Notes: generated from the letters alone by a model not told the origin. A DNA stretch of 64,000 bases from Enterobacter huaxiensis (GCF_003594935.2 NZ_CP043342.1:1550001-1614000), one strand, 5' to 3'. Shown: positions 1 to 10,142, numbered from the stretch's first letter. Made by a program: numbers and translations.

Positions 1-1185
1 CGCTACGCTGCGCTGCAGCAGAGCACCCTGTTCCGCGGCATGAAATACTCGGAAGATCACGCGCAGATCAAGGAGTGGGCACCGCTGGTCATGGAAGGTC
101 GTGACCCGAACCAGAAAGTGGCGGCGACCCGTACCGAAATTGGTACCGACGTTAACTACGGTGAAATTACCCGTCAGCTGGTCGCGTCTCTGAAGAAAAA
201 AGAGAACTTCAACCTGCAGCTCAGCACCGAAGTGCGTGGCTTCAAGCGCAATGCGGATAACAGCTGGAGCGTGACGGTAGCCGATCTGAAAAACAACGAC
301 GCCGAGCACGTTATCAAGGCGAAGTTTGTCTTTATCGGTGCGGGCGGCGCGGCGCTGAAGCTGCTGCAGGAGACCGGTATTCCTGAAGCAGATGACTACG
401 CGGGCTTCCCGGTAGGCGGCCAGTTCCTGGTGTCGGAAAACCCGGAAGTGGTAAACCGCCATCTGGCGAAAGTGTATGGCCAGGCTTCCGTGGGCGCGCC
501 ACCGATGTCTGTACCGCATATCGATACCCGTATGCTGGACGGAAAACGTGTGGTGCTGTTCGGGCCATTCGCGACCTTCTCCACCAAGTTCCTGAAAAAT
601 GGTTCCCTGCTGGACCTGCTCAGCGCGACCACGACCTCCAACTTTAAGCCAATGGTCGATGTGGGGCTGGACAACTTCGATCTGGTGAAATACCTGATTA
701 GCCAGGTGATGCTCTCTGACGACGACCGTTTCGAGGCGTTGAAAGAGTACTACCCGCAGGCGAAGAAAGAGGACTGGCGTTTGTGGCAGGCGGGTCAGCG
801 CGTACAGATCATCAAGCGCGATCCGAAAGAGGGCGGCGTACTGCGTCTGGGTACTGAAGTGGTGAGCGATAAGGAAGGAACCGTCGCTGCACTGCTGGGT
901 GCGTCACCGGGCGCGTCAACCGCTGCGCCAATCATGCTGCACCTGATGGAAAAAGTGTTTAAAGATAAAGTCGCGAGCCCGGAATGGCAGGCGAAACTGA
1001 AAACGATTATTCCATCCTACGGTACGATGCTGAACGGTAACGTGGACGCGACGGAGCAGGAGCTGGAATACACCAGCCGTGTGCTGCAGCTGCAATACGT
1101 TAAGCCGCAGGCTGCGGATGCTGCGCCAAAAGCGGAGCTGAAGCCACAGGCGGAAAACAAGCCGGTTGCGGATATCGCGCTGTAG
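1..1185 (+). CDS. mqo: Malate:quinone oxidoreductase, 3' part only
   Basis: The reading frame is open from base 1, so the gene starts before the window; the ATG at position 40 is internal. About 394 C-terminal residues are visible, against roughly 548 for the E. coli enzyme. Mqo is a membrane-associated FAD enzyme that oxidises malate to oxaloacetate and passes electrons to quinone. The segment [14 protein letters not shown] and the later [15 protein letters not shown] match the FAD-fold parts of the family. The C-terminus is a tail rich in Ala, Lys, Pro and Glu, as in other enteric Mqo proteins. It is followed by a hairpin repeat and a REP-like hairpin with a short T run that may end transcription. 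Identification is from sequence and from the neighbouring eco gene. Confidence 0.96.
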   Translation, partial: RYAALQQSTLFRGMKYSEDHAQIKEWAPLVMEGRDPNQKVAATRTEIGTDVNYGEITRQLVASLKKKENFNLQLSTEVRGFKRNADNSWSVTVADLKNNDAEHVIKAKFVFIGAGGAALKLLQETGIPEADDYAGFPVGGQFLVSENPEVVNRHLAKVYGQASVGAPPMSVPHIDTRMLDGKRVVLFGPFATFSTKFLKNGSLLDLLSATTTSNFKPMVDVGLDNFDLVKYLISQVMLSDDDRFEALKEYYPQAKKEDWRLWQAGQRVQIIKRDPKEGGVLRLGTEVVSDKEGTVAALLGASPGASTAAPIMLHLMEKVFKDKVASPEWQAKLKTIIPSYGTMLNGNVDATEQELEYTSRVLQLQYVKPQAADAAPKAELKPQAENKPVADIAL

Positions 1186-1192
1186 TGATTTC

Positions 1193-1228
1193 TCCCTCTC
1201 CCGGTGGGAGAGGGTTGGGGTGAGGGCA
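1193..1228 (+). repeat. Hairpin repeat (CCCTCTCC-type), copy 1
   Basis: CCCTCTCCC and GGGAGAGGG form a hairpin, followed by TTGGGGTGAGGGCA. The same unit, in one or the other orientation, recurs at 34380, 61183 and 63656, each time just after a gene. It is a short dispersed repeat of enteric type; no coding sequence is seen in it. Confidence 0.75.
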
Positions 1229-1244
1229 CCAGAACGCACCCTTT

Positions 1245-1284
1245 CCGGGTCGGGTGAGGCGAAGCCTTCACCCGACCCGGTTTT
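1245..1284 (+). terminator. REP-like hairpin, probable mqo terminator
   Basis: A long inverted repeat, CCGGGTCGGGTGAGGC against GCCTTCACCCGACCCGG with one bulged base, is followed by TTTT on the + strand. The core resembles the REP sequences found elsewhere in this window, and the T run suggests it also ends mqo transcription. Confidence 0.6.
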
Positions 1285-1786
1285 AACGTACTACCGCCTG
1301 TCCGACGTTCTCGTCCGCCTTCCATACGCGATACTTCACATCTACGTTATCAGGCGTAAACACCACGATTGGCAGCTTGCTGTTGTAACGGATCAGGCTG
1401 TTGTCACCCAAATACGCGGTGATGAATTTCTTCTCTTTTTTGCCGTCCGGGCAGGCCATCATGGTGGAGACCGGCGACGTTACTTTGTCGAAGACGTAAT
1501 AGTCATAGCCCCAGCCTTCCAGAGTTTTTCTTTCCATCTGGCCGCCGAGGCGATGCTGGTTGCAGTCTACTTCCAGAGTCTGGCCGATTAATAGCTCGAC
1601 TTTGAAGTTCGCTTCATCCTGCTGAACGGGCAGTTGAATCACCTGGCGCTTCATCCCTTTTTCCGCTTGCGGGTACGGGGCTACTTTTTCCAGTGGCTGC
1701 TGTTCAGGGGTTTCGTTCGCGAAAGCGCTGGCACTCATGCAGGCAGCGGCGACGATGGCGAAGGCAAATTTTGGTGCGTTTTTCAC
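1283..1786 (-). CDS. eco: Ecotin, periplasmic serine protease inhibitor
   Basis: 167 residues with a signal peptide ending in ASAFA, after which the mature inhibitor begins. Ecotin is a dimeric periplasmic inhibitor of trypsin-fold proteases such as elastase and chymotrypsin. The reactive-site loop is visible as [14 protein letters not shown], with the paired Met residues that E. coli ecotin also uses at the P1 site. The two Cys residues of the disulfide (VDCNQH and MACPDG) are present, and the C-terminus [19 protein letters not shown] is typical. It is convergent with mqo, as in E. coli. On its other side E. coli has the nap genes, which are not found here. Confidence 0.97.
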   Translation of the reverse strand: MKNAPKFAFAIVAAACMSASAFANETPEQQPLEKVAPYPQAEKGMKRQVIQLPVQQDEANFKVELLIGQTLEVDCNQHRLGGQMERKTLEGWGYDYYVFDKVTSPVSTMMACPDGKKEKKFITAYLGDNSLIRYNSKLPIVVFTPDNVDVKYRVWKADENVGQAVVR

Positions 1787-1990
1787 AGTTATTCCTTTAT
1801 GTCAAAACGGTCATGACAAGATTAGCATAACGCTAGTGAATGAATGGATTGATTTACTTACATTTGCAATATGGGTGGTGGAATAAACTAGCTTTTCGCT
1901 GTCTTTGTGGTTGATCGTGCTGATATGGAGTCCCATGGAAGATCGTGTTATTTTAAGTACTAGTAATGTTATTCATCTGTAAAGGGAAGA

Positions 1991-2254
1991 GTGATGGTTC
2001 GCGCGAAATTGAAAACAGCTGAAGGCCGCAAGTTCCTGCTGGCGCTGATGGTTGTGTTTATGATTGCAGTCGCCTGTGTCGGACGGGCAACGATTGTCGG
2101 CGTGATTGAACAGTACAACATCCCGCTTTCACAGTGGACAACCAGCATGTACGTTCTGCAATCCGCGATGATCTGCGTATACAGCCTGGTATTCACCGTT
2201 CTGCTTGCCATTCCGCTGGGGATTTACTTCCTGGGCGATCGCGAAAAGCATTAA
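1991..2254 (+). CDS. ynaJ: YnaJ-type small membrane protein (DUF2534)
   Basis: 86 or 87 residues with two hydrophobic segments (about residues 16-33 and 57-80). The central part, ATIVGVIEQYNIPLSQWTTS, and the C-terminal segment YSLVFTVLLAIPLGIYFLG closely match E. coli YnaJ as I remember it, a conserved inner-membrane protein of unknown function. A GTG at 1991 is followed at once by ATG at 1994; the GGGA motif ending at 1987 is better spaced for the ATG. In E. coli ynaJ lies elsewhere on the chromosome, so its place beside eco is unusual. A strong terminator follows. Confidence 0.88.
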   Translation: MMVRAKLKTAEGRKFLLALMVVFMIAVACVGRATIVGVIEQYNIPLSQWTTSMYVLQSAMICVYSLVFTVLLAIPLGIYFLGDREKH

Positions 2255-2271
2255 GTAAGCGCTTACGTATA

Positions 2272-2301
2272 TTAAGCCAGCCTGCGGGTTGGCTTTTTTT
2301 A
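2272..2301 (+). terminator. Intrinsic terminator after ynaJ
   Basis: AGCCAGCC pairs with GGTTGGCT around a short TGCG loop and is followed by a run of Ts. It lies about 20 bases after the stop codon. Confidence 0.85.
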
Positions 2302-2392
2302 TGCCTTTATTTTTATTAACGATATTTATTCGCATTTCCAGGATATTCTGTTTTGAACACGAGGAAGGTTCGTTAAGTTCAGGAGATGCGCA

Positions 2393-3580
2393 ATGTTATC
2401 CCGGTTTGCAACCCTCAGCCGGATCCCGAAAGGAGTCTGGGTAGTGGGTGGCGTCAGCATGTTGATGGATATCTCATCGGAGATCGTTCATAGCCTTTTG
2501 CCGCTGTTTATGGTGACCACACTCGGTGCCAGCGTGATCCTAATTGGTCTGATTGAAGGCCTGGCTGAAGCCACCGCGCTGTTTATCAAAGTTTTCTCGG
2601 GGGCGATCAGTGACTATCTGGGTAAACGCAAAGGGCTTGCTGTGCTGGGCTATGGCCTTGGCGCACTGAGCAAACCCCTTTTCGCGATTGCGTCGTCCTC
2701 CGGCATGATTCTGGGCGCACGTTTAATCGACCGGGTAGGCAAGGGGATTCGCGGTGCACCGCGGGACGCGCTGGTCGCTGACGTAACGCCGCCCGAATTG
2801 CGCGGCGCGGCGTTCGGTCTGCGCCAGTCCATGGACACCGTCGGCGCATTTCTCGGGCCGCTGCTGGCGGTTGGCCTGATGCTGCTGTGGAACGATGATT
2901 TCCGCACTATTTTCTGGATTGCGGTGATCCCTGGTGTACTCGCCGTTGCGTTACTTTTCTTTGGTCTTCACGAACCCAAAACCCCTGTTGAGCACAAACG
3001 TACGAATCCGATTAAAAAAGAGAACCTGAAGCGGTTGGGCAAAGGCTGCTGGTGGGTAATTGGATTAGGCGCTGTTTTCACGCTTGCGCGTTTCAGTGAA
3101 GCCTTTCTGGTACTTCGCGCACAGCAGTCGGGCGTCCCGCTTGCGCTGATCCCGCTGGTTATGGTTGCCATGAATCTGCTCTATTTTTTCTCTGCTTATC
3201 CTTTTGGCAAGCTTTCTGACGCGATGAGCCACGTCCGGCTGCTGCAGTGGGGGCTGGTGGTATTGATCGGTGCAGACGTTGTTCTGGCACTCAGCACCCA
3301 TTGGCTCGGGATTATTTTAGGCGTTGCGCTGTGGGGCTTACATATGGGCATGACCCAGGGGCTTCTTGCGGCAATGATTGCGAAAACGGCGCCAGCGGAT
3401 TTGCGCGGCACCGCTTTCGGTATTTTCAGTATGGTAAGTGGCGTTGGCTTGCTCATCGCCAGCGTCGGGGCAGGCGTCCTCTGGGAAACCGTCGGCGCTG
3501 AATATACGTTTTACGCCGGGGCGGTGATTTGCCTGGTTACGCTGGTGTATTTGCGCAAAACGCCGTACGAGGTGCAATAA
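2393..3580 (+). CDS. MFS transporter, substrate unknown
   Basis: 395 residues with about 12 predicted membrane segments. The loop between segments 2 and 3 has GAISDYLGKRKG, the MFS signature, and a related GKLSDAMS lies in the second half. The segments RVGKGIRGAPRDAL and LRGAAFGLRQSMDT are typical of a family of bacterial MFS proteins often annotated as drug or metabolite exporters; I cannot assign a substrate. An AGGAG motif ends six bases upstream of ATG 2393 and fixes the start. The gene stands alone between ynaJ and the tRNA-Pro gene, where E. coli has narP, ccm and nap genes, so it looks like part of a lineage-specific replacement. Confidence 0.85.
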   Translation: MLSRFATLSRIPKGVWVVGGVSMLMDISSEIVHSLLPLFMVTTLGASVILIGLIEGLAEATALFIKVFSGAISDYLGKRKGLAVLGYGLGALSKPLFAIASSSGMILGARLIDRVGKGIRGAPRDALVADVTPPELRGAAFGLRQSMDTVGAFLGPLLAVGLMLLWNDDFRTIFWIAVIPGVLAVALLFFGLHEPKTPVEHKRTNPIKKENLKRLGKGCWWVIGLGAVFTLARFSEAFLVLRAQQSGVPLALIPLVMVAMNLLYFFSAYPFGKLSDAMSHVRLLQWGLVVLIGADVVLALSTHWLGIILGVALWGLHMGMTQGLLAAMIAKTAPADLRGTAFGIFSMVSGVGLLIASVGAGVLWETVGAEYTFYAGAVICLVTLVYLRKTPYEVQ

Positions 3581-3606
3581 AAAAACCAGCCTAATGGCTG
3601 GTTTTA
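3581..3606. terminator. Bidirectional terminator between the MFS gene and tRNA-Pro
   Basis: AACCAGCC, TAAT loop, GGCTGGTT, with an A run on one side and TTTT on the other. It can end the MFS transcript on + and the tRNA transcript on -. Confidence 0.85.
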
Positions 3607-3616
3607 AATGTGTATT

Positions 3617-3693
3617 TGGTCGGCACGAGAGGATTTGAACCTCCGACCCCCGACACCCCATGACGGTGCGCTACCAGGCTGCGCTACGTGCCG
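3617..3693 (-). tRNA. proL: tRNA-Pro (anticodon GGG)
   Basis: Read on the - strand, the sequence begins CGGCACGTAGCGCAGCC, has the anticodon loop around ATGGGGT, a T arm with GGTTCAAATCC, and ends CGTGCCGACCA with CCA encoded. The acceptor arms CGGCACG and CGTGCCG pair perfectly. Length is 77 bases. It matches E. coli proL and sits just downstream of yejM, as there. Confidence 0.96.
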
Positions 3694-3706
3694 ACGCATT
3701 TAAAGA

Positions 3707-3734
3707 ATACTACTCGATTCCATTTCGAATGCAA
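3707..3734 (-). promoter_or_regulatory. Predicted promoter of the tRNA-Pro gene
   Basis: On the - strand TTGCAT (3734-3729) and TAGTAT (3712-3707) are separated by 16 bases. The second hexamer lies 13 bases before the first tRNA base. Assignment is by consensus only. Confidence 0.5.
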
Positions 3735-3766
3735 GGGGAAGGCGATGCTAACTGGTTTATAATTAA

Positions 3767-5527
3767 TCAGTTAGCGATGAAGCGCTTCTCATCCGTCAGA
3801 ACCTGCAAGAGTAGGCTGAGCTGTGGTTTCTGGTCCTTCAGCTTTTCACCCTCCAGGCTATACGTCTCGTACTTCCCGTTGCTGTTCAACACCAGCGTGA
3901 GCTGCGGCGTTGTTACCGCCAGCGTATTGCCACCGGCTGCAGTTACCCAGTTGTGACGTCGCGTGGCGCTAAAGAGATCCTGTCCCTGCGAGTATTCGTT
4001 CGCTGGGGTGCTGACATGCAGCAGTCGCTGCATCAACGTGGTCATGACATCTTTATGATCGGTAAGCATATTGATGCGCTGCGCCGGCGTGCCCGGCCAG
4101 TGGATCACCAGCGGAACGTGCAGGTTTGGACGTGACCAGTCCATACCCTTTTTCTCGTCGCCCAGCGGCACGCCGTGGCCGGCAGTAACGATCACCACGG
4201 TATTGTCCAGTTTGCCGGATTCGCGCAGGGCGTCCAGCACGCGGCCAATCTGCGCATCGACATCGCCCGCCGCGCGGCTGTAACGGCGCGCGAACCCTTT
4301 TTGGTTGCTGTCATCAAGCGTTGTGCCGTTAAATGCAACCCAGGAGAACCAGCGGTTATCTTCCTGTGCGTAGCGTTGCAGCCAGTTTATCCACTGGTTA
4401 GCGGTCTGGCTGTCTGACTGACTCTGCGCTGTCGGCAGTGAGAAATCAGAGAGCAGCGCCTGACGATACAGCGAGCTGTTGAAGCCATCCGAAGAGAACA
4501 GCCCTAACTGATAGCCCTGCTGATTGAGTCCGGTAATCAGTGCGGCAGGAATACGCGCAGACAGTACGCCGTCCATATATCCAGACGAGATACCATAAAA
4601 CAGGCCGAAAATGCCCGCGTCGGTCGAGTTACCGGAGCTCATATGCTGCGTGAACGCGATGTTTTTATCCGCGAATTCGGCAAGCGCCGGCATCTGCTTC
4701 TCGTAGCGCGAATAGTTCAGACCATCCACGGTGATCAGCAGGACGTTTTGACCCCGGCCCATGTCACGGTAGCGCAGTTCGCTCAGGGGATACTGCACGC
4801 TGACCGCTTCCGGATTACCTTGCTCAATCAGGCGGCGTTGATACTCCTGCGCATCCAGCAGCCCGTGCTTCTCAAGGAAGCGACGCGCCGTCATTGGATA
4901 GGAGAGCGGCAGGTTAGCGCGCTGCATGGTAATCGGGCGATAGAAGTTCGCATCCGCCCAGATATACATCAGGTGCGAACCAATAAATGAGATAAAGAAG
5001 AGTGCTGCGACAGGCTTCGCATAATGGCGACGCCGGGTCAAACTGCGCAGCTTTTGCCAGCTCCACGTGGCGAACAGCATCTCAATCAGAAGGATGATCG
5101 GCACGCTGATAAACATCAGCTGCCAGTCACGCGCGGTCTCGTTCTGATCGGGGTTAATCACCAGCTCCCAGACGATAGGGTTGAGGTGCAGGTGGAACCG
5201 GGTGAAGACTTCGCTGTCGATGAGCAGAAGCGTCATGCCCGCGGTCGCGAGGATCGCGGACAAGAATCGCATCAGGCGCTGCGACATGACGATAAACGTC
5301 AGAGGGAACAGGATAAGCAGATAGGTGGCGAACACCAGAAAGCTAAAGTGACCGACAACGCTCATCCAGGAGTAAATACGCCCGATTAGCGTAGTGGGCC
5401 AGTCTGCCACAAACAGATAACGGCAGCCGATCACCATCGCCAACAGAATGTTGAACAGGGCAAACCAGTGCCCCCAGCTGACCATCTGGGAGACTTTTTC
5501 ACGGTAGCGCTGACGATTCGTCACCAT
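3767..5527 (-). CDS. yejM: YejM (PbgA/LapC), inner-membrane LPS-synthesis regulator
   Basis: 586 residues counted from ATG 5527 (MVTNRQRYREKVSQM), the same length as E. coli YejM; an upstream in-frame extension to 5629 runs into the yejL end and is not used. Five membrane segments occupy roughly the first 190 residues, followed by a periplasmic domain of the sulfatase/phosphoethanolamine transferase fold (NVLLITVDGLNYS, SDGFNSSLYRQ). Known role in the family: YejM senses excess LPS and, with LapB, controls FtsH-dependent turnover of LpxC; it is essential in E. coli. The sulfatase-like fold lacks a complete metal site in this family. It lies just downstream of yejL and is probably co-transcribed with it. 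Confidence 0.97.
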   Translation of the reverse strand: MVTNRQRYREKVSQMVSWGHWFALFNILLAMVIGCRYLFVADWPTTLIGRIYSWMSVVGHFSFLVFATYLLILFPLTFIVMSQRLMRFLSAILATAGMTLLLIDSEVFTRFHLHLNPIVWELVINPDQNETARDWQLMFISVPIILLIEMLFATWSWQKLRSLTRRRHYAKPVAALFFISFIGSHLMYIWADANFYRPITMQRANLPLSYPMTARRFLEKHGLLDAQEYQRRLIEQGNPEAVSVQYPLSELRYRDMGRGQNVLLITVDGLNYSRYEKQMPALAEFADKNIAFTQHMSSGNSTDAGIFGLFYGISSGYMDGVLSARIPAALITGLNQQGYQLGLFSSDGFNSSLYRQALLSDFSLPTAQSQSDSQTANQWINWLQRYAQEDNRWFSWVAFNGTTLDDSNQKGFARRYSRAAGDVDAQIGRVLDALRESGKLDNTVVIVTAGHGVPLGDEKKGMDWSRPNLHVPLVIHWPGTPAQRINMLTDHKDVMTTLMQRLLHVSTPANEYSQGQDLFSATRRHNWVTAAGGNTLAVTTPQLTLVLNSNGKYETYSLEGEKLKDQKPQLSLLLQVLTDEKRFIAN

Positions 5528-5546
5528 AAACTGTTGTTCGTTTCCC

Positions 5547-5774
5547 TTAGTGTGCCTGGTCGTCGCTAACGGAGGACTGCAGTGCCTGGGCGAAAGATTT
5601 GGCGATCGCCTGACGCTGAGCCGGAGCAACGCTGGTATTGATAAGGTTGGTAACCATATTTCCCAACACCATCAGGGAAAGATCGGTCGGCGTTTTATGT
5701 TTTTCCAGTACGTTGACCAGCTCACTGAGCAGTTGTTCAACGTGTTCGTCACTGTAGCGGGAATGTTGTGGCAT
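5547..5774 (-). CDS. yejL: YejL family small protein (UPF0352)
   Basis: 75 residues, the usual size. The sequence [18 protein letters not shown] and the helix-rich remainder match E. coli YejL, a conserved small cytoplasmic protein of unknown function. It is 19 bases upstream of yejM on the same strand, which suggests one transcript, and it is divergent from yejK, as in E. coli. Confidence 0.95.
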   Translation of the reverse strand: MPQHSRYSDEHVEQLLSELVNVLEKHKTPTDLSLMVLGNMVTNLINTSVAPAQRQAIAKSFAQALQSSVSDDQAH

Positions 5775-5908
5775 AAATCAAAATCAGTTTGTTGAGAGAA
5801 GGGCGACATATTACCGTAGCAACAGCTTTTTTTCCCCTTTTTTATCTTCTGTTGCACACATGCGCTGGTGGTGGTTGAATACCGCCCGGTCTAAAAGGAG
5901 AGTTTATC

Positions 5909-6916
5909 ATGAGTCTGGAAATCAACCAGATTGCCTTGCACCAGCTTATCAAGCGCGATGAGCAAACCCTTGAAGTGGTGCTTCGCGATTCGTTACTTGA
6001 ACCCACGGCTACCGTTGTGGAAATGATGGCGGAGTTACACCGCGTCTACAGTGCTAAAAATAAAGCCTACGGTCTGTTTAGCGAAGAGAGCGAACTGGCT
6101 GATAGCCTGCGTCTTCAGCGTCAGGGTGAAGAGGATTTCCTGGCATTCAGCCGCGCCGCAACCGGGCGTCTGCGCGACGAGCTGGCGAAGTATCCCTTTG
6201 CCGATGGCGGCATCGTCCTGTTCTGCCATTACCGATACCTGGCAGTGGAATACCTGCTGGTGACCGTGCTGAACAATTTGAGCAGCATGCGCGTGAACGA
6301 GCAGCTGGATATCAGCTCTACGCACTATCTCGACATCAACCATGCGGATATCGTGGCGCGTATCGATTTGACCGAGTGGGAAACTAACCCGGAATCAACC
6401 CGTTACCTGACCTTCCTGAAAGGGCGCGTGGGGCGCAAAGTCGCGGATTTCTTTATGGATTTCCTCGGCGCCAGCGAAGGCCTGAATGCCAAAGCGCAGA
6501 ACAAAGGTTTGCTGCAGGCCGTTGATGACTTTACGGCAGAAGCGCAGCTCGATAAATCCGAACGCCAGACCGTGCGTCAGCAGGTTTACAGCTACTGCAA
6601 CGAACAGCTGCAGGCGGGGGAAGAAATTGAGCTGGAGTCGCTTTCTAAAGAGCTAGCGGGCGTGAGCGAAGTCAGCTTCCAGGAATTCACCGCTGATAAA
6701 GGCTATGAACTGGAAGAGAGCTTCCCAGCCGATCGCAGCACGCTGCGCCAACTTACCAAGCTTGCCGGTAGCGGCGGTGGGTTAACCATCAACTTTGATG
6801 CCATGCTGCTTGGGGAACGTATTTTCTGGGATCCGGCCACTGACACGCTGACCATCAAAGGCACGCCGCCTAATCTGCGCGATCAGCTGCAGCGCCGAAC
6901 GTCCGGCAGTAAATAA
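5909..6916 (+). CDS. yejK: Nucleoid-associated protein YejK (NdpA)
   Basis: 335 residues, full length. It begins [19 protein letters not shown] and matches E. coli YejK throughout. The family binds nucleoid DNA; the precise function is not settled, although interaction with topoisomerase IV and gyrase has been reported for the E. coli protein. A good ribosome binding site (AAGGAG, 5895-5900) precedes ATG 5909. The gene is monocistronic and ends in a shared bidirectional terminator before rplY. Confidence 0.95.
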   Translation: MSLEINQIALHQLIKRDEQTLEVVLRDSLLEPTATVVEMMAELHRVYSAKNKAYGLFSEESELADSLRLQRQGEEDFLAFSRAATGRLRDELAKYPFADGGIVLFCHYRYLAVEYLLVTVLNNLSSMRVNEQLDISSTHYLDINHADIVARIDLTEWETNPESTRYLTFLKGRVGRKVADFFMDFLGASEGLNAKAQNKGLLQAVDDFTAEAQLDKSERQTVRQQVYSYCNEQLQAGEEIELESLSKELAGVSEVSFQEFTADKGYELEESFPADRSTLRQLTKLAGSGGGLTINFDAMLLGERIFWDPATDTLTIKGTPPNLRDQLQRRTSGSK

Positions 6917-6921
6917 CGGCC

Positions 6922-6953
6922 ATAAAAAAACCCCGCAGAAGCGGGGTTTTTAT
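6922..6953. terminator. Bidirectional terminator between yejK and rplY
   Basis: An A run, CCCCGC, AGAA loop, GCGGGG and a TTTTT run. It works on both strands and separates two convergent genes. Confidence 0.92.
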
Positions 6954-6968
6954 TCGACGAGTTTGCGA

Positions 6969-7253
6969 TTACGCGCGAACGAAGTCGATGTGAGACAGTT
7001 TTGGCTTGAACGGGTGACGCTGAACAGCCTGAACCTTCACTTTTTCTTCTTTCCCGCCAACAACGAGAGTCAGAACTTCGCTGTAAAAACCGTCTTTGGT
7101 CTGCAGGTTCCACACTTTGTCGTGGTCCAGTTCGATTGCAACTGGAGCAGCTTCGCCACCGTAAATGATAGCTGGGAACTTGTTGGCGTTACGCAGGCGG
7201 CGGCTCGCACCCTTACCCTGAACGCTACGTACTTCTACTTCGATAGTAAACAT
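6969..7253 (-). CDS. rplY: Ribosomal protein L25
   Basis: 94 residues, the short single-domain form typical of enteric bacteria (no CTC extension). It begins [20 protein letters not shown] and binds 5S rRNA in the large subunit. Order and strand are the same as in E. coli, downstream of radD. About 125 bases separate it from radD, enough for its own promoter and leader. Confidence 0.97.
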   Translation of the reverse strand: MFTIEVEVRSVQGKGASRRLRNANKFPAIIYGGEAAPVAIELDHDKVWNLQTKDGFYSEVLTLVVGGKEEKVKVQAVQRHPFKPKLSHIDFVRA

Positions 7254-7378
7254 TGATTTCTCTCTGTATTTAAAACCCTACTACAGGCGACCCAGCAGCA
7301 GGTGAGTGTTCTGCATCACGGATGTGAAGCGGGCGGCATTTTATACTCAAATGCCCCTCACATCAATGAAAAGTCCTG

Positions 7379-9139
7379 CTAACCGCGCAATTCATTTGCC
7401 CGGCGAAAGCGCCCTTCGTAGTCAAAGACCTTCTCACGCACCTGCCAGAACTGGCCTTTTTTGCGGGCGACAACGAAATCAGGGTGGCGCAGCAGTACCT
7501 GCTGATGGACGATATCGGCAACGGTGATCCAGCGCAGCGGCACGCCTGGCGTGCGGGTATGTGGACGAATAAAAAGCTGTTCAAAGGCCGTTCGTTGAGC
7601 CGGCGTGTGTACCCGGAAGCGCTCGCTGACGTCCGCGCCGTCTTCATCGTAGTAGGTGATTTTCAGCCACTCGCCTTTTTCATCCGCGCCGGGCTGCAGC
7701 GCCATGCCGGAACAGCGCAGTACCAGCGCGTCTTTCAGCTTCAGCGCCGCTTTCAGCATATCGTCAGGGTCGACCAGAATAGTGTCGCATTCGCGGCAGC
7801 GTCGGGCGGCAATGTCGTTTTCGGCGTTGCACTGTGGGCAGTTTTTAAAGCGGAAACGGAAATCGCACTGCTCGCGATGACCGTCATCGTCTTCAAACCA
7901 GCCCTGACAGCGACGGCCGAAATGCTCAATCAGCGTGCCGTCGGCGGTCGTTTTACCCCAGAAGGTGTTGGCAAACCCGCAGGCGGGGCAGAAGACCTGT
8001 ACAGGCACGTTGTCACTTTTCCCTTTCGGCGTGCCCACTTCAGGGGAGTAGAGATCGTGCGGATTGCCCGCGTAATCCAGAATCAGGCAGTCGGTTTTTC
8101 CCGGCGACAGGCGCAGGCCGCGCCCGACAATTTGCTGATACAGGCTGACGGATTCGGTGGGGCGCAAAATCGCAATCAGGTCGACGTGCGGGGCGTCAAA
8201 CCCGGTGGTTAATACGGAGACGTTCACCAGATAGCGAAACTGCTGTGCCTTAAAGGCTTCAATCAGGCTGTCGCGCTCCGGGCCGGGCGTCTCACCGGTG
8301 ATCAGCGCGGCGTCATTAGCGGGCAACAGCCCCGTAATTTCGCGGGCATGCTCGACGGTAGCGGCAAAAATCATCACCCCTTTGCGGGTCTGCGCGAACT
8401 CCTCAATCTGGCTGACGATGTGCGGCGTAATGCGCTTTTGCTTTTTCAGCTCCTGATTGAGGTCCGCTTCGCTGAACAGGCCGTTGCTTTGCGCCTGCAG
8501 GCGGCTGAAATCGTACTGAACGACGGGCATATCCAGCCGCTCGGGCGGCGTCAGGTAGCCGTGTTTAATCATATAGCGTAGGGGAAGCTCGTAAATGCAG
8601 TCGCTGAACAGCGCTTTCGCGTCGCCACGCACCATGCCGTGATAATGGAAGTGATAAATCCAGCCTTTTCCCAGACGAAACGGCGTGGCCGTCAGGCCGA
8701 GCAGGCGAATGTGAGGATTCACTTCCTTCAGGTGCGAAAGGATTTGCTGATACTGACTGTCGTCGTCATCGCTAATGCGGTGGCATTCGTCGACAATCAG
8801 AAGTGAAAATTCGCTGCGAAACAGGTCCAGGTTTCGGGCAACCGACTGCACGCTGCCAAACACCACCTTGCCGTGGCTCTCTTTACGTTTTAAACCGGCT
8901 GCGAAGATATCGGCCTCAAGCCCAAGCGCACAGTATTTCGCGTGGTTTTGCGCCACCAGCTCCTTAACGTGCGCCAGCACCAGCACGCGGCCACGGGCCA
9001 GACGCGCCAGTTCGGCGATGACCAGGCTTTTACCTGCACCGGTGGGAAGTACGATAGCGGCCGGTTCCCGGTGCTTCCGGAACCAGGCGAGGGTAGCGTC
9101 GACGGCTTCCTGCTGATAGGGACGAAGTGTAAAAGTCAT
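7379..9139 (-). CDS. radD: RadD (YejH), DEAD/DEAH-type ATPase for DNA repair
   Basis: 586 residues. The first half has superfamily 2 helicase motifs: Walker A as LPTGAGKS near residue 33, the motif II box DECH near residue 137, LTATPFRLG (motif III) and QIVGRGLR (motif VI). The second half has Cys-rich clusters ([20 protein letters not shown]) that probably bind zinc. The E. coli protein takes part in repair of double-strand breaks with RecA and SSB. The start ATG 9139 ([13 protein letters not shown]) agrees with the family. An ERIC element lies just upstream. Confidence 0.96.
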   Translation of the reverse strand: MTFTLRPYQQEAVDATLAWFRKHREPAAIVLPTGAGKSLVIAELARLARGRVLVLAHVKELVAQNHAKYCALGLEADIFAAGLKRKESHGKVVFGSVQSVARNLDLFRSEFSLLIVDECHRISDDDDSQYQQILSHLKEVNPHIRLLGLTATPFRLGKGWIYHFHYHGMVRGDAKALFSDCIYELPLRYMIKHGYLTPPERLDMPVVQYDFSRLQAQSNGLFSEADLNQELKKQKRITPHIVSQIEEFAQTRKGVMIFAATVEHAREITGLLPANDAALITGETPGPERDSLIEAFKAQQFRYLVNVSVLTTGFDAPHVDLIAILRPTESVSLYQQIVGRGLRLSPGKTDCLILDYAGNPHDLYSPEVGTPKGKSDNVPVQVFCPACGFANTFWGKTTADGTLIEHFGRRCQGWFEDDDGHREQCDFRFRFKNCPQCNAENDIAARRCRECDTILVDPDDMLKAALKLKDALVLRCSGMALQPGADEKGEWLKITYYDEDGADVSERFRVHTPAQRTAFEQLFIRPHTRTPGVPLRWITVADIVHQQVLLRHPDFVVARKKGQFWQVREKVFDYEGRFRRANELRG

Positions 9140-9166
9140 AGGGTCTCGGTTTCGTTATTCCGCACA

Positions 9167-9293
9167 TATACCCGTCATACTTCAAGTTGCCTGTGCGTTG
9201 GCTGCACTCGTTCACCCCGGTCACTTACTTATGTAAGCTCCCGGGGATTCACTCCTTTGCCGCCTTCATGCAACTCGAATTATTTAGGGTATA
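9167..9293. repeat. ERIC element, full length (127 bp)
   Basis: The segment carries both ERIC core sequences, with TCACTTACTT followed by ATGTAAGCTCC and GGGGATTCAC, and its ends form the typical TATACCC / GGGTATA inverted repeat. It lies between the divergent radD and rsuA genes, 27 bases from the radD start, so it may form part of the radD leader or promoter region. Confidence 0.93.
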
Positions 9294-9419
9294 GATAGTA
9301 TGCCACGAAACTTTTTCCCTTGAGTGGCGCAACCAGACCATTATACTGAACCGTTCTTGACTGCTTCTTTTTCGGACGCGTTGTCCGACTCTCAGCACCA
9401 TTAAGGCTAAAAAGATTTC

Positions 9420-10127
9420 ATGCGACTTGATAAGTTTATCGCTCAGCAACTCGGCGTAAGCCGCGCTATTGCCGGGCGCGAAATTCGCGCCAGCCGCGTT
9501 ACCGTGGATGGCGACATTGTGAAAGACACTGCTTTCAAACTACAGCCTGAGCACCAGGTCGAGTATGACGGCAATCCGCTGACCCAGCAGCACGGTCCGC
9601 GCTACTTCATGCTCAACAAGCCGGAAGGCTACGTCTGTTCAACGGACGATCCGGATCACCCAACGGTGCTGTACTTTCTCGACGAACCTGTGGCGCACAA
9701 GCTGCACGCTGCCGGGCGTCTGGATATCGACACCACGGGTCTGGTGCTGATGACCGATGACGGTCAATGGTCGCATCGCATTACCTCGCCGCGCCACCAC
9801 TGCGAGAAAACCTATCTGGTAATGCTCGAGTCCCCGGTATCGGACGACACGGCAGAGCAATTTGCCAATGGCGTTCAGCTGCATAATGAAAAAGATCTCA
9901 CCAAACCGGCGGTGCTTGAAGTGATTACCCCAACGGAAGTGCGCCTGACCATCAGCGAAGGGCGCTATCACCAGGTGAAGCGTATGTTTGCCGCAGTGGG
10001 CAACCGCGTTGTGGGCCTGCATCGTGAACGTATTGGTGCGATTGAACTCGACCCGGATCTGGAGCCAGGCGAATACCGCCCGCTTACGGATGACGAGATC
10101 GCCAGCGTCGGTCTGCCTTCGCATTAA
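9420..10127 (+). CDS. rsuA: 16S rRNA pseudouridine-516 synthase RsuA
   Basis: 235 residues. An N-terminal S4 RNA-binding domain ([16 protein letters not shown]) is followed by the pseudouridine synthase domain, with the catalytic Asp in [14 protein letters not shown] near residue 104. E. coli RsuA modifies U516 of 16S rRNA. The start ATG 9420 fits the family. Its stop is 15 bases before the bcr start, so the two genes are probably co-transcribed, as in E. coli. Confidence 0.96.
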   Translation: MRLDKFIAQQLGVSRAIAGREIRASRVTVDGDIVKDTAFKLQPEHQVEYDGNPLTQQHGPRYFMLNKPEGYVCSTDDPDHPTVLYFLDEPVAHKLHAAGRLDIDTTGLVLMTDDGQWSHRITSPRHHCEKTYLVMLESPVSDDTAEQFANGVQLHNEKDLTKPAVLEVITPTEVRLTISEGRYHQVKRMFAAVGNRVVGLHRERIGAIELDPDLEPGEYRPLTDDEIASVGLPSH

Positions 10128-10142
10128 TTTCAGGAGAACCCT

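Noticed and set aside
3617..3693. tRNA-Pro as an integration site for a mobile element
   Set aside because: No integrase gene and no repeat of the tRNA 3' end were seen nearby.
9167..9293. Possible small RNA between radD and rsuA
   Set aside because: The structure is fully explained as an ERIC element.
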